From Opitutales bacterium (GTDB taxonomy: Bacteria; Verrucomicrobiota; Verrucomicrobiia; Opitutales; JAFGAQ01): 8,726 bases of DNA. Where the stretch lies: contig JAQVLM010000103.1 of the NCBI GenBank assembly GCA_028704125.1, positions 1 through 8,726 of the forward strand, in the 5' to 3' direction. The number at the start of each line of letters is the position of its first letter. Position 1 is the first letter of the stretch. The notes below the pieces were generated by a model, which was not told the DNA's origin, made no database searches, and saw nothing but the letters and a program-made list of their open reading frames with translations. The position numbers and the translations under genes were made by a program. Below are positions 1 to 6,233 of this stretch, piece after piece.

Positions 1-721
1 CCGGCAACACGCGGATGCGGCGGACCTCGCTTTCACGGAACGTGCCGTTGTTCAAAGTGGCGCGGGCCGTGATCCGGATCGTCCCGACCCAATGATCCGA
101 CCATGTGAAATTGAACAAACCATTGGTCGAGGCAATCGCACCCCCGTTGATCTTATAACCCTCGGCGTAGAAATCCACCTTGGCGTTGTTGGAGTAGTTA
201 AGTGGCAACACGGAAGCCTGAATCCAGATCGGCTCGGTCACACTCACCTGAGCATTCTCCATAGGAAAGTCGATCGAGACGTCGGTGAGTTCTCCGTCAA
301 CCGGGCTAGCCGTGCCGATGGTGAACGTGATCTGAGTCGACGAGCTGCTCGGTAGAGGCACCCTCTCAGAATAGTTGAGGACGTAAGTCACCTGATTCGA
401 TAGCCCGGTCAGCTCAGGAATCACCAGTCCCGAAATAGACACAGAAGGTTCCGCTTTTTTAACTTCTTGAAAAATATCCAGATCCGTTGGAATCCCCTCG
501 TAAATCCGTGTCACTGTGATATCCCCTTCAGCGGGACCCGCAGGATCCCATGAAAGCGATGCGATGATGGAGAACTCCTGCCCCTCCACTAGGGATACGG
601 AACTCTCAGGATAGGTGATACTCATACTTGTCAACTGCCCCAGCAGGGAATGCCCAAGCAAGGTCAGCATCACAAAAGCGCCTGTGAGGGCACGCGAAAG
701 AAATCTTATGCTGTTTTTCAT
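1..721 (-). CDS. Exported Ig-like repeat protein, N-terminal part (runs off window)
   Basis: The frame is open from an ATG at 721 to the window edge, giving 240 residues and no stop, so the C-terminus lies outside. Residues 1-28 look like a signal peptide: Lys/Arg near the N-terminus, a hydrophobic core, and probable cleavage after LLG before QLT. Two beta-rich units follow. Unit one spans about 33-136 and begins MSITYPESSVSLVEGQEF. Unit two spans about 146-238 and has the pattern of bacterial Ig-like domains: VSIDFP start, KVDFYAEG centre, then FNFTWSDHWVGTIRITARAT and a closing RIRVLP strand. This second unit resembles the Big_17-type pattern in which F-W-x-G-x-x-x-L-x-A-x-A precedes the last strand. 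Such domains usually act in adhesion or as surface spacers; the exact role here is unknown. The start lies 34 bases after the preceding stop, with no clear Shine-Dalgarno, so it is probably the third gene of the secretin operon. No enzymatic domain is visible in the part present. Confidence 0.8.
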   Translation of the reverse strand, partial: MKNSIRFLSRALTGAFVMLTLLGHSLLGQLTSMSITYPESSVSLVEGQEFSIIASLSWDPAGPAEGDITVTRIYEGIPTDLDIFQEVKKAEPSVSISGLVIPELTGLSNQVTYVLNYSERVPLPSSSSTQITFTIGTASPVDGELTDVSIDFPMENAQVSVTEPIWIQASVLPLNYSNNAKVDFYAEGYKINGGAIASTNGLFNFTWSDHWVGTIRITARATLNNGTFRESEVRRIRVLP

Positions 722-755
722 AATTTGAGGTTTCAGCGGTTAGCACACATCATCA

Positions 756-1463
756 TCAGAGTTTAGACCGGACGCGGTCCACGCCGACCATGCCATCGAT
801 CTGGTCATTGGTCTTGCCGAGTTCATTGCGAAGGGACACCAACCGGTCCTGATAGGCAGGAATCTGGTTGACCATTCGCATGACATAGGGAACCACTTGG
901 TGATCCATGAAGACACGGCTGCCCATGTTCAACCAGATCCGATTCATTTCCGGGTCGAAGTTGAAGGTGGCTTCCATCGTCTGCTTCGTCGGGTAGAAGA
1001 ACACATTACCGAGCTTGCGTGGACCTGCGACAGCGTTCCAGCCATCGCCCATCCAATCCTTCCGGGATTCCACGATTGCATCCTCGTTGTCCCTGAACAA
1101 CCCAACCGTTTTGACAAAGCGGTCGAGCACGGTTTCGAACATGTTGCGCTGACTGTGATCGTTGAGCACCAGCTTGAGACCGGAAGAACCCATACCCATA
1201 CCGGCGAATATGGCGACCTGACGGGAATCGTAGGTGAGCCTCTCCTGATTATAGAAAGACTCGTCGAAAATGATCATTTCGATGCTCCTGGCGATCTCCG
1301 TTTCCGCCTTGGGAAACGACACCACCAAGCGCTCACCGAGCCCGCGGTTATTGTAGTAAGTGTATTTTTCCTCAAAGGGATCGGGCTCCTGAGCCCACAA
1401 TCCAGAGGCCATGCCAACCACGGCCCCGAGGATCACTGTATGCCGAATGAATGTTTTCATCAT
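756..1463 (-). CDS. Exported protein of unknown function, 235 residues
   Basis: I do not recognise the family. Residues 1-24 form a good Sec signal peptide (MMKTFIRH, hydrophobic stretch, cleavage expected after GLWA before QEP), so the mature protein of about 211 residues should be periplasmic or surface-exposed. There is no lipobox and no further membrane segment. The mature part mixes strands and helices. Visible landmarks are a glycine/methionine-rich AGMGMGSSG at 87-95, a tryptophan-rich DWMGDGWNAVAGPRK at 136-150, and an amphipathic C-terminal helix at about 188-217. It contains no cysteine. The start at 1463 is supported by GGAAAG at 1477-1472, eight bases upstream. A second ATG follows at once, and either could be used. 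It lies 52 bases after the secretin gene and 34 bases before the Ig-like gene, so co-transcription is likely. A secretin accessory or exported substrate is possible, but this is inferred from position only. Confidence 0.85.
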   Translation of the reverse strand: MMKTFIRHTVILGAVVGMASGLWAQEPDPFEEKYTYYNNRGLGERLVVSFPKAETEIARSIEMIIFDESFYNQERLTYDSRQVAIFAGMGMGSSGLKLVLNDHSQRNMFETVLDRFVKTVGLFRDNEDAIVESRKDWMGDGWNAVAGPRKLGNVFFYPTKQTMEATFNFDPEMNRIWLNMGSRVFMDHQVVPYVMRMVNQIPAYQDRLVSLRNELGKTNDQIDGMVGVDRVRSKL

Positions 1464-1471
1464 GAGGCTAT

Positions 1472-1479
1472 CTTTCCTT
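1472..1479 (-). promoter_or_regulatory. Ribosome binding site of the 235-residue exported protein
   Basis: The minus strand reads AAGGAAAG here, and the last G is eight bases from the ATG at 1463. This is one of only two clear Shine-Dalgarno sequences in the window. It supports the MMK start rather than a later methionine. Confidence 0.65.
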
Positions 1480-1490
1480 TTGTTTCTGGT

Positions 1491-1515
1491 TTGGGGAGAT
1501 GGGAATCAACCCCAA
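1491..1515 (-). other. Intercistronic hairpin directly after the secretin stop codon
   Basis: An imperfect inverted repeat begins on the base after the TAA stop of the secretin gene. The arms are TTGGGG (1491-1496) and CCCCAA (1510-1515). GAT (1498-1500) and ATC (1505-1507) add three inner pairs, leaving a four-base loop and a small internal bulge. No T-run follows on the minus strand, so it is not a standard intrinsic terminator. It could set the mRNA ratio between the secretin and downstream genes by attenuation or by protecting a processed 3' end. A chance hairpin of this size is also possible. Confidence 0.35.
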
Positions 1516-3669
1516 TTAGAACGCAGGCACAGTGCGACGTCCCCGACGGGAGGCATCGCTGTCGTCCCCGGAAGTGACGGGAGCGACGGTTTCACCCCTT
1601 GCGGCAGCTTTGGCGGCAGCCTTTTCGGCCTTGGCGGCGGCCTTTTCAGCGGCGCGCTCACGCTTTTCGGCTTCCTTTGCAGCCTTTTCCGCCTTCTTCA
1701 ACTCGATGCTCTGGAAAGCCTCGATCTGCTGATTGAGCTTGCTCTGGCTTTCTTCGGCCTCGACCTGAGTGCGGTATTTGAGGATAGCGGCGTGCAAGGC
1801 TTCCTCCTCAGGAGGCAACTGGTAGCGGGTGCCCTGGATATCGCGATCGGACAATCCGAGGGAGTTCAGGCGGTCGCGCCCCACCAGATCCACGTAGTTG
1901 GTCTCGTTCGGGTTGAGGATACTGGCGGTAATGAAGATCAATTGATTGGTAGCCAGAACCGTATCCGAATCATGACGGAAAGCGCGGCCAACCAGCGGGA
2001 TTGAACCCAGCAGAGGAACCTTGTTGGTGATCTTGCGGGTGGTTTCGTCCACCAGACCACCGATGGCCAGGGTTTCACGGTCCTTCACCATCACATGGGT
2101 AAGCGCCGTTCGCTGACGGACGACCGGGATGAAGGTTTCGTTGAATTCCTGCTCACCGACCTGGTTGTTCACCTGAGGTTCAACCCGCAGCGAGATGAAG
2201 TCGCCGCCACTGATGGTAGGAGTAACGCTCAGCGAAATACCCGGGAGCGGATCCAGCTTAATGATGCTACCCTGAGTAACCACACCATTTGAAACCGTTC
2301 CGGCTTCCTGCATATAATAGTGGTCGATGATCTCAATCTTGGCTTCCTCCCCATTGAGCGATACAACGGTAGGATTGGCGACAATCTTGGAATTGGTGTT
2401 CGTGGCGAGTGCGGAAAGCACGATACTGAAAGCGTCGGCCGAGAAGATAGCAGTGTCGGTCTTTTGGGTAGTCGTGTTATCCACGAGGTTCTTGAGGCGA
2501 TTGATGGTGGACTCAACCTGATTGGAGGTAATCGCACCGGAGTTGCCGGAACGGCTGGTTGAGGAAGCCATATCGTCAGTGGTACGGCCAGTCGCTGCGT
2601 CGTCTTCCTGAGTCTGCTTTACGAAAGAGCGCTGAAAAGGTCCAGCACTCACGCCGTAGGACGAAAGGGACGCCCAGTTAACCCCGAGGTTCTTCACATC
2701 GTTCTGTGCCACTTCGATAAAACGGGATTCGATCATCACCTGAGGAGTCGGACGGTCGAGGGTATCGATGAGGGTCTTGAACTCACCCATGCGGGCAGGC
2801 TGACCGGTCAGGATGATCACATTGCTGCGGGAGTCGGTGACAACCCGGGTAACACCCGCCTGTTTTTCAAGCAAGGTTGCGATACTCGAGGCTTCCGAGT
2901 ATTTCACCTGGAACACGCGGGAAACATCCGGAACGGAGTTGATTTCGGCGAGGGACTTGATGGTGAGCACGCCCTCATTGTCCTCGTAGCCGAAAGCGTA
3001 GGCATTGAGAGCGGCATTCATCGCCTGCTGCCAAGTCACAGCCTTAAGGCGGAAATCCGACATCTGCGACTCGAGAATCGGATCGGGCTTCATCACGACG
3101 TTCAAATCAAGCGAACGACCAATTGCCGAAACAATACCACCGACTGTGGCACTGCGAAAATCCACGTCGATCAAGCCATCCGGACGAATGGTAACACGCG
3201 GGTCAACTGCAGTTCCTGAATCTCCCGTGCCCATGCGAATGCGGATGATGCCTTCTTCGTCCCTCCAGGAATATCCGGCCTCAGCCAACACAATATCGAA
3301 AATCTGCTGCCAAGTGACATCGCGCAGATTCAGGGAAGCGGTGCCCTGAAGCTCATCGGGAATCACGATGTTGAGTTCGTAAATATCGGCGATGTTGCGC
3401 AGGATCACGCGAATCTCCTGATTATCCACGTTGAGGCTGATCGTCTCGTTCTGAGCCCGGACCTCAGCGGCAGGAGCTGCGAGGTCCTGAGGAGCTGCAA
3501 CGGTTTCGGAGGCGGTGGCACCCGAAGTCGTGGTGACAATATCGGATTCCTGAGCGTAGCCCCTAACACAAAGGCCGCCGGCAACGACAGCCGCAAGTCC
3601 AATTGCGGCAAACCGGGAATGCGTATAGGAGATGAACCGTTTAACCCTGGGAGTAGCGTTGTTTATCAT
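1516..3669 (-). CDS. Secretin (PilQ/GspD superfamily) with doubled N0 domain
   Basis: This 717-residue outer-membrane channel protein belongs to the type II/III secretion and type IV pilus secretin family. A signal peptide spans about 1-39 (basic start, hydrophobic AAIGLAAVVAGGL, cleavage near GYA before QES). Two STN/N0-like domains follow in tandem at about 76-146 and 165-238. Both end in the same layout: VTWQQ, then an Ala/Leu helix, then a GY-x-x-x-EG turn and a final strand. An N1-like ring domain spans about 249-310 (SRVFQVKYSEA, SNVIILTG). The secretin core spans about 310-585, with VMIESRFIEV, SKIVANPTVVSLNG and the hallmark VPLLGSIPLVGRAF at 551-564. Residues 349-400 are a polar, Ser/Thr/Asp-rich insert of the size expected near the gate. 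Residues about 618-692 form a charged Ala/Lys/Glu helix, with a basic end (RRGRR). No AMIN domain is present, unlike classical PilQ, and no pilM/N/O/P genes adjoin it. The first ATG is at 3669, with no clear Shine-Dalgarno. It probably opens the operon with the two exported proteins downstream. Confidence 0.95.
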   Translation of the reverse strand: MINNATPRVKRFISYTHSRFAAIGLAAVVAGGLCVRGYAQESDIVTTTSGATASETVAAPQDLAAPAAEVRAQNETISLNVDNQEIRVILRNIADIYELNIVIPDELQGTASLNLRDVTWQQIFDIVLAEAGYSWRDEEGIIRIRMGTGDSGTAVDPRVTIRPDGLIDVDFRSATVGGIVSAIGRSLDLNVVMKPDPILESQMSDFRLKAVTWQQAMNAALNAYAFGYEDNEGVLTIKSLAEINSVPDVSRVFQVKYSEASSIATLLEKQAGVTRVVTDSRSNVIILTGQPARMGEFKTLIDTLDRPTPQVMIESRFIEVAQNDVKNLGVNWASLSSYGVSAGPFQRSFVKQTQEDDAATGRTTDDMASSTSRSGNSGAITSNQVESTINRLKNLVDNTTTQKTDTAIFSADAFSIVLSALATNTNSKIVANPTVVSLNGEEAKIEIIDHYYMQEAGTVSNGVVTQGSIIKLDPLPGISLSVTPTISGGDFISLRVEPQVNNQVGEQEFNETFIPVVRQRTALTHVMVKDRETLAIGGLVDETTRKITNKVPLLGSIPLVGRAFRHDSDTVLATNQLIFITASILNPNETNYVDLVGRDRLNSLGLSDRDIQGTRYQLPPEEEALHAAILKYRTQVEAEESQSKLNQQIEAFQSIELKKAEKAAKEAEKRERAAEKAAAKAEKAAAKAAARGETVAPVTSGDDSDASRRGRRTVPAF

Positions 3670-3707
3670 CGTGGATTCTTGACAGTTAATTTTGGAGGGT
3701 ATGAAGA

Positions 3708-3730
3708 CAACGGGACCATAACCCCTGTTG
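3708..3730 (-). other. Leader hairpin upstream of the secretin gene
   Basis: CAACGGG (3708-3714) pairs with CCC(T)GTTG (3723-3730) around an eight-base loop, with one bulged base: seven pairs in all. It ends 38 bases before the secretin ATG and would be in the 5' leader if transcription starts upstream of 3730. No recognisable Shine-Dalgarno is seen near the ATG, so structure in this leader could matter for translation, but that is speculative. Confidence 0.3.
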
Positions 3731-3849
3731 GCATCATTTTTTTGTTAGTTTTTAAGCAAATTTTCCGTTAACTCAATACTTATTTCTGCTCTGGGACTAG
3801 AATTTAACAATTTCACATGGATTTCTCGTTTGTGGATAGTTAATTGACC

Positions 3850-3869
3850 CACTCGCAAAATCACTCGCA
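3850..3869. repeat. Short direct repeat CACTCGCA x2 with 12-base period
   Basis: CACTCGCA occurs at 3850-3857 and again at 3862-3869, separated by AAAT. A 12-base period is just over one helical turn, so both copies face roughly the same side of the DNA. The pair is flanked by GACC (3846-3849) and GGTC (3874-3877), giving an outer dyad. This arrangement in the probable promoter region fits an operator for a dimeric regulator, but no binding protein can be named and chance is possible. Confidence 0.3.
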
Positions 3870-3941
3870 TTTTGGTCCGGAGAAGCAAGGATGAGCGGAT
3901 GAATTCGTTCAGATGGGTCTATTTAAAACGAGAATATCCCA

Positions 3942-4571
3942 TCACTTTTCCCACAGGGGACGGGATGCTCCCGATGACCGAAGGCCAAGCGGTGCGCCGA
4001 ATATCTCGCTGAACAGGAGCGCTTTTCTGGCACTGACGGGATCCTGCAAATCGGATACCACACTGTCAACGAGATCAGCGGTGGACTGGAACGAATGAGA
4101 GCTGCGGGTGGAATACCCCCCGTATACTCTGGCGCGCTCTTGCGTTTCGCGGCGAATGGCGGCGGCACGTAATTCATCCTTGCGGGCGCGCTTGCGGGCC
4201 TCGTCGATCTGGAGCTGCATCTGGCGCATCCGCTCGGCACCGGATACTTCGTGAGCGGCCGCCGGTCGATGGGTCGAGGTCCGTTGGGGAGTGGGAGCAG
4301 CCGTCGAGGCGGGACGCATGGTCGGGATCCGCTGGGATCCGGCCGGCTGATGCGGAGCCGCGGGGGATGACCCGCCCTCCTGTTTGCGCCGGTTCTCCTC
4401 GATGCGCCGCTGGATTTCATCCCGGATCTTACGGAATTGATCGGATGGGTCGTCGGCGGCAGTTGGATCGTCGTCCTCTTCTCCGTTGGGCCTTTTGCGC
4501 CCGAAAATGGCCTGCAGCAGGAATACGATGCCGATGATAATGGGAACAACGATATCTTCCAGATTATCCAT
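3942..4571 (-). CDS. Single-pass membrane protein with charged helical tail, 209 residues
   Basis: The N-terminus holds one membrane helix (about residues 7-24, VVPIIIGIVFLLQAIFG) followed by a basic/acidic switch (RKRP then EEDDD), so the long C-terminal part is probably cytoplasmic. Helical charged segments lie at about 43-65 and 111-148 and are likely coiled coils. They are separated by a Pro/Ala/Ser/Thr-rich linker at 68-107. The C-terminal section 165-197 ends in RKALLFSEIFGAPLGLR, a motif type I associate with small membrane-anchored proteins of unknown function in PVC and related bacteria. A longer overlapping frame on the same strand was rejected because this frame alone gives the membrane helix and the conserved end. 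There is no clear Shine-Dalgarno before the ATG. It lies 125 bases downstream of floA, beyond a strong stem-loop. Its placement suggests a role with the flotillin/NfeD module, but no function is demonstrated. Confidence 0.82.
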   Translation of the reverse strand: MDNLEDIVVPIIIGIVFLLQAIFGRKRPNGEEDDDPTAADDPSDQFRKIRDEIQRRIEENRRKQEGGSSPAAPHQPAGSQRIPTMRPASTAAPTPQRTSTHRPAAAHEVSGAERMRQMQLQIDEARKRARKDELRAAAIRRETQERARVYGGYSTRSSHSFQSTADLVDSVVSDLQDPVSARKALLFSEIFGAPLGLRSSGASRPLWEK

Positions 4572-4623
4572 GGGAGAAGCTTGGTGTTTTCAAATGAGGG
4601 GAGTTTGGAAAGGGTAATGGAAC

Positions 4624-4667
4624 CCGGGCCGCCTTTATATATTATATTAGAGGGAAAGGCGGCCCGG
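4624..4667 (-). terminator. Strong stem-loop between floA and the 209-residue membrane protein gene
   Basis: CCGGGCCGCCTTT (4624-4636) and its exact complement AAAGGCGGCCCGG (4655-4667) form a perfect 13-bp stem around an 18-base, AT-rich loop. It lies 29 bases after the floA stop. In an intrinsic terminator a T-run should follow on the minus strand below 4624, but the bases there read GTTCCATTACCC. It may therefore be a U-tract-poor terminator, a partial attenuator or an mRNA-stabilising 3' end. The loop contains TATAAT on the minus strand (4646-4641), but without a matching -35 box. Confidence 0.6.
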
Positions 4668-4696
4668 CCCATGCAAGGGGATCTCAGTCCCGGGGA

Positions 4697-5749
4697 TCAG
4701 GCGTTGGGCAGGTTGCCGGAAGTGCCCTCATCCTTGGAGATGGTTTCCCGCATCTTGGTGTCAGCCTGGATATTGTTGAAACGGTAGTAGTCCATGACCC
4801 CGAGGTTGCCTTCGCGGAAGGCCTGGGCGATGGCCATCGGGATCTGCGCCTGGGCTTCGACGACCTTGGCCTGCATCTCCTGAACGCGGGCCTTCATTTC
4901 CTGTTCCTGGGCGACAGCGGCCGCGCGGCGGATTTCGGCCTGTGCCTGGGCGGTGTTCTTATTGGCTTCGGCCTGTGCGACCTGCAGGGTGGCACCCACG
5001 TTTTCGCCAACGTCAACGTCAGCGATGTCAATCGAAAGGATCTCAAAAGCGGTGCCAACATCCAAGCCGCGGGACAGCACGTTGCGGGAAATGGAATCCG
5101 GGTTCTCGAGGACCCACTTGTAGCTCTCAGCCGAGCCGATGGTGGTCACAATCCCCTCACCCACACGGGCGATAATGGTTTCCTCCTGGGCACTGCCGAC
5201 ATAGTGCTCAAGGTTGGAGCGCACGGTGACACGGGCACGGGCCTTGACCTGAATCCCATCCTTGGCAACCCCGTCGATAGTCGAACGACCGCTGGACGGT
5301 GCTGGACAGTCAATGATCTTGGGATTGATGGAGGTGCGGACCGCCTCAATCACGGACTTCTCGGTGCCCTTTGTGGCAAGGTCGATGGTGCAGGCGCCGT
5401 TCCAATCGAGTTCGATACCCGCCTTACGGGAACGGATAAGCGCGTCAACGGTCTGGATGACGTCCCCACCCGCCATATAGTGGGTTTCGATTTCATTCAT
5501 CGTGACTTCGATGCCGGCCTTCACGGCCATGATGCGAGCATCCACAATCAGTGAATGGGGCAATTTCCGCAGCCAGCGCATGACCACAAGGTTGAGCAGG
5601 CTGACAGGGGCTCCGGACGACAGTGCCTTCAACCACACGCTCAGGAATGAGATAATGGTAAAGAAGATAATGATGAGGAACAACACGCCAACTCCGATGA
5701 GAATGGCTTTCAGTCCCAGCTCTCCAAGCAACATAGTATTCAGGTGCAT
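4697..5749 (-). CDS. floA: Flotillin-like protein FloA (SPFH/UPF0365 family)
   Basis: FloA proteins oligomerise on the inner face of the cytoplasmic membrane and organise functional membrane microdomains. This copy has 350 residues from the ATG at 5749, slightly longer than the usual 330 or so. An N-terminal membrane helix spans about 14-37 and is followed by WLKALSSGAPVSLLNLVVMR. The SPFH region carries diagnostic runs: HYMAGGDVIQTVDALI, VKARARVTVRSNLEHYVG, EETIIARVGEGIVTTIGS and GTAFEILSIDIADVDVGENVGA. A long Ala/Glu/Gln helix follows (about 257-312, coiled coil). The end, REGNLGVMDYYRFNNIQADTKMR, is typical of the family. Compared with Bacillus FloA as I recall it, there are small insertions around residues 126-160 (TKGTEKS, APSSGRST). 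An upstream TTG at 5782 would extend the frame by 11 residues into the preceding gene and is less likely. An ATG at 5734 is an alternative start. No Shine-Dalgarno is visible. The gene follows the short nfeD gene by 16 bases, so coupled expression is expected. Confidence 0.96.
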   Translation of the reverse strand: MHLNTMLLGELGLKAILIGVGVLFLIIIFFTIISFLSVWLKALSSGAPVSLLNLVVMRWLRKLPHSLIVDARIMAVKAGIEVTMNEIETHYMAGGDVIQTVDALIRSRKAGIELDWNGACTIDLATKGTEKSVIEAVRTSINPKIIDCPAPSSGRSTIDGVAKDGIQVKARARVTVRSNLEHYVGSAQEETIIARVGEGIVTTIGSAESYKWVLENPDSISRNVLSRGLDVGTAFEILSIDIADVDVGENVGATLQVAQAEANKNTAQAQAEIRRAAAVAQEQEMKARVQEMQAKVVEAQAQIPMAIAQAFREGNLGVMDYYRFNNIQADTKMRETISKDEGTSGNLPNA

Positions 5750-5765
5750 AGCAGTATGATAGGGT

Positions 5766-6230
5766 TCAGGATTTCTTAACAATCAGACTAAAAGAATTGG
5801 CCCGGATCACTTGGACCCGATCGCCGATTTCGAGCCAACCGCTCTCGGAACGGGCATCGTAGATCCGATCGCCGACTTTCACGCGACCGACCGGGCGAAG
5901 GGGCACGACAACATCGCCTTCGGAACTGGGAAGCTCCGGATCGTCCGCAGCCTTGAGGCTGGACCCTTCGATCGTGCCGGTGTGGCGGATCCAGGAACCA
6001 AGCGGGGTCTTGGAAAGCAATTGAATTTCCAGAAAGAAACAAAACAATGCCAGAATCGCGGATCCGAGAAAAACCAGAAATGCCGGAAAAACCCCGTATT
6101 GCTGCCATGTGACAATGGAGGCAACAAGGATGAGCAGGCTGGCGACCACGGCCAACACTCCGCCCGGAATGACGATCTGGAGGAAGAGCAAGACCAGCGC
6201 AAATACAATGAGGGCTACAATGGTGGTCAT
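5766..6230 (-). CDS. Short NfeD-family membrane protein, no protease domain
   Basis: This 154-residue protein has three predicted membrane helices at about 3-20, 23-42 and 48-69, then an OB-fold NfeD C-terminal domain at about 103-153. The OB part shows VVVPLRPVGRVKVGDRIYDARS, GDRVQVIRANSFSLIVKK. The NfeD OB domain is thought to act in the cytoplasm or periplasm with SPFH proteins, and short NfeD proteins are usual flotillin partners. It lacks the ClpP-type domain of the gene upstream but shares its C-terminal layout (LLSKTPLGSW here, LLPKTPLWSR there), so the two are likely related by duplication. It starts three bases after the stop of the long NfeD gene and ends 16 bases before floA, a tight operon arrangement that supports a shared complex. 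Confidence 0.92.
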   Translation of the reverse strand: MTTIVALIVFALVLLFLQIVIPGGVLAVVASLLILVASIVTWQQYGVFPAFLVFLGSAILALFCFFLEIQLLSKTPLGSWIRHTGTIEGSSLKAADDPELPSSEGDVVVPLRPVGRVKVGDRIYDARSESGWLEIGDRVQVIRANSFSLIVKKS

Positions 6231-6233
6231 ATA

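Larger units (their letters stand above)
3670..3941. promoter_or_regulatory. AT-rich intergenic region, probable promoter and leader of the secretin operon
   Basis: This is the only non-coding gap of more than 200 bases in the window. It is clearly more AT-rich than its neighbours, mainly at 3730-3850. Because the next gene upstream ends at 3942, the secretin promoter most likely lies here, reading toward lower coordinates. I could not find a convincing paired -35/-10 box on the minus strand. The best A+T tract is around 3731-3765 (GCTTAAAAACTAACAAAAAAA on the minus strand), with no good hexamer pair. I see no short gene, tRNA or recognisable riboswitch in it. A weak inverted repeat, GATGGG (3912-3917) with CCCATC (3938-3943), overlaps the upstream stop codon and has no T-run. 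Confidence 0.5.

Noticed and set aside
897..2004. Two overlapping plus-strand open frames (897-1577 and 1411-2004).
   Set aside because: They run antisense across the 235-residue exported protein and the secretin. The Leu/Gly/Phe-rich stretch in the second is the reverse of the secretin Ala/Lys/Glu repeat, not a membrane protein.
3550..3669. A lipoprotein signal in the secretin (Cys near residue 34) or in the long NfeD (Cys20).
   Set aside because: The residues before each cysteine (GGL-C and PVF-C) do not fit a lipobox, which needs Gly, Ala or Ser just before the cysteine.
3679..3684. A perfect TTGACA on the plus strand.
   Set aside because: No -10-like hexamer lies at 16-18 bases, and no plus-strand gene follows before 3941.
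4641..4646. TATAAT on the minus strand in the stem-loop, as a promoter for the 209-residue gene.
   Set aside because: The -35 position is GC-rich (GGCCGG) and the box is inside a strong hairpin loop, so chance in an AT-rich loop is more likely. Not excluded.
3923..4672. A longer minus-strand frame (249 residues) overlapping the 209-residue protein.
   Set aside because: Its product is Pro/Arg/Ser-rich without recognisable features and would start inside the stem-loop. The other frame gives a membrane helix, coiled coils and a conserved-looking C-terminus.
5749..5782. A TTG start for FloA at 5782, adding 11 residues.
   Set aside because: It would overlap the short NfeD gene by 17 bases with no ribosome site, and the added residues do not match FloA N-termini. 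The ATG at 5749 is preferred.
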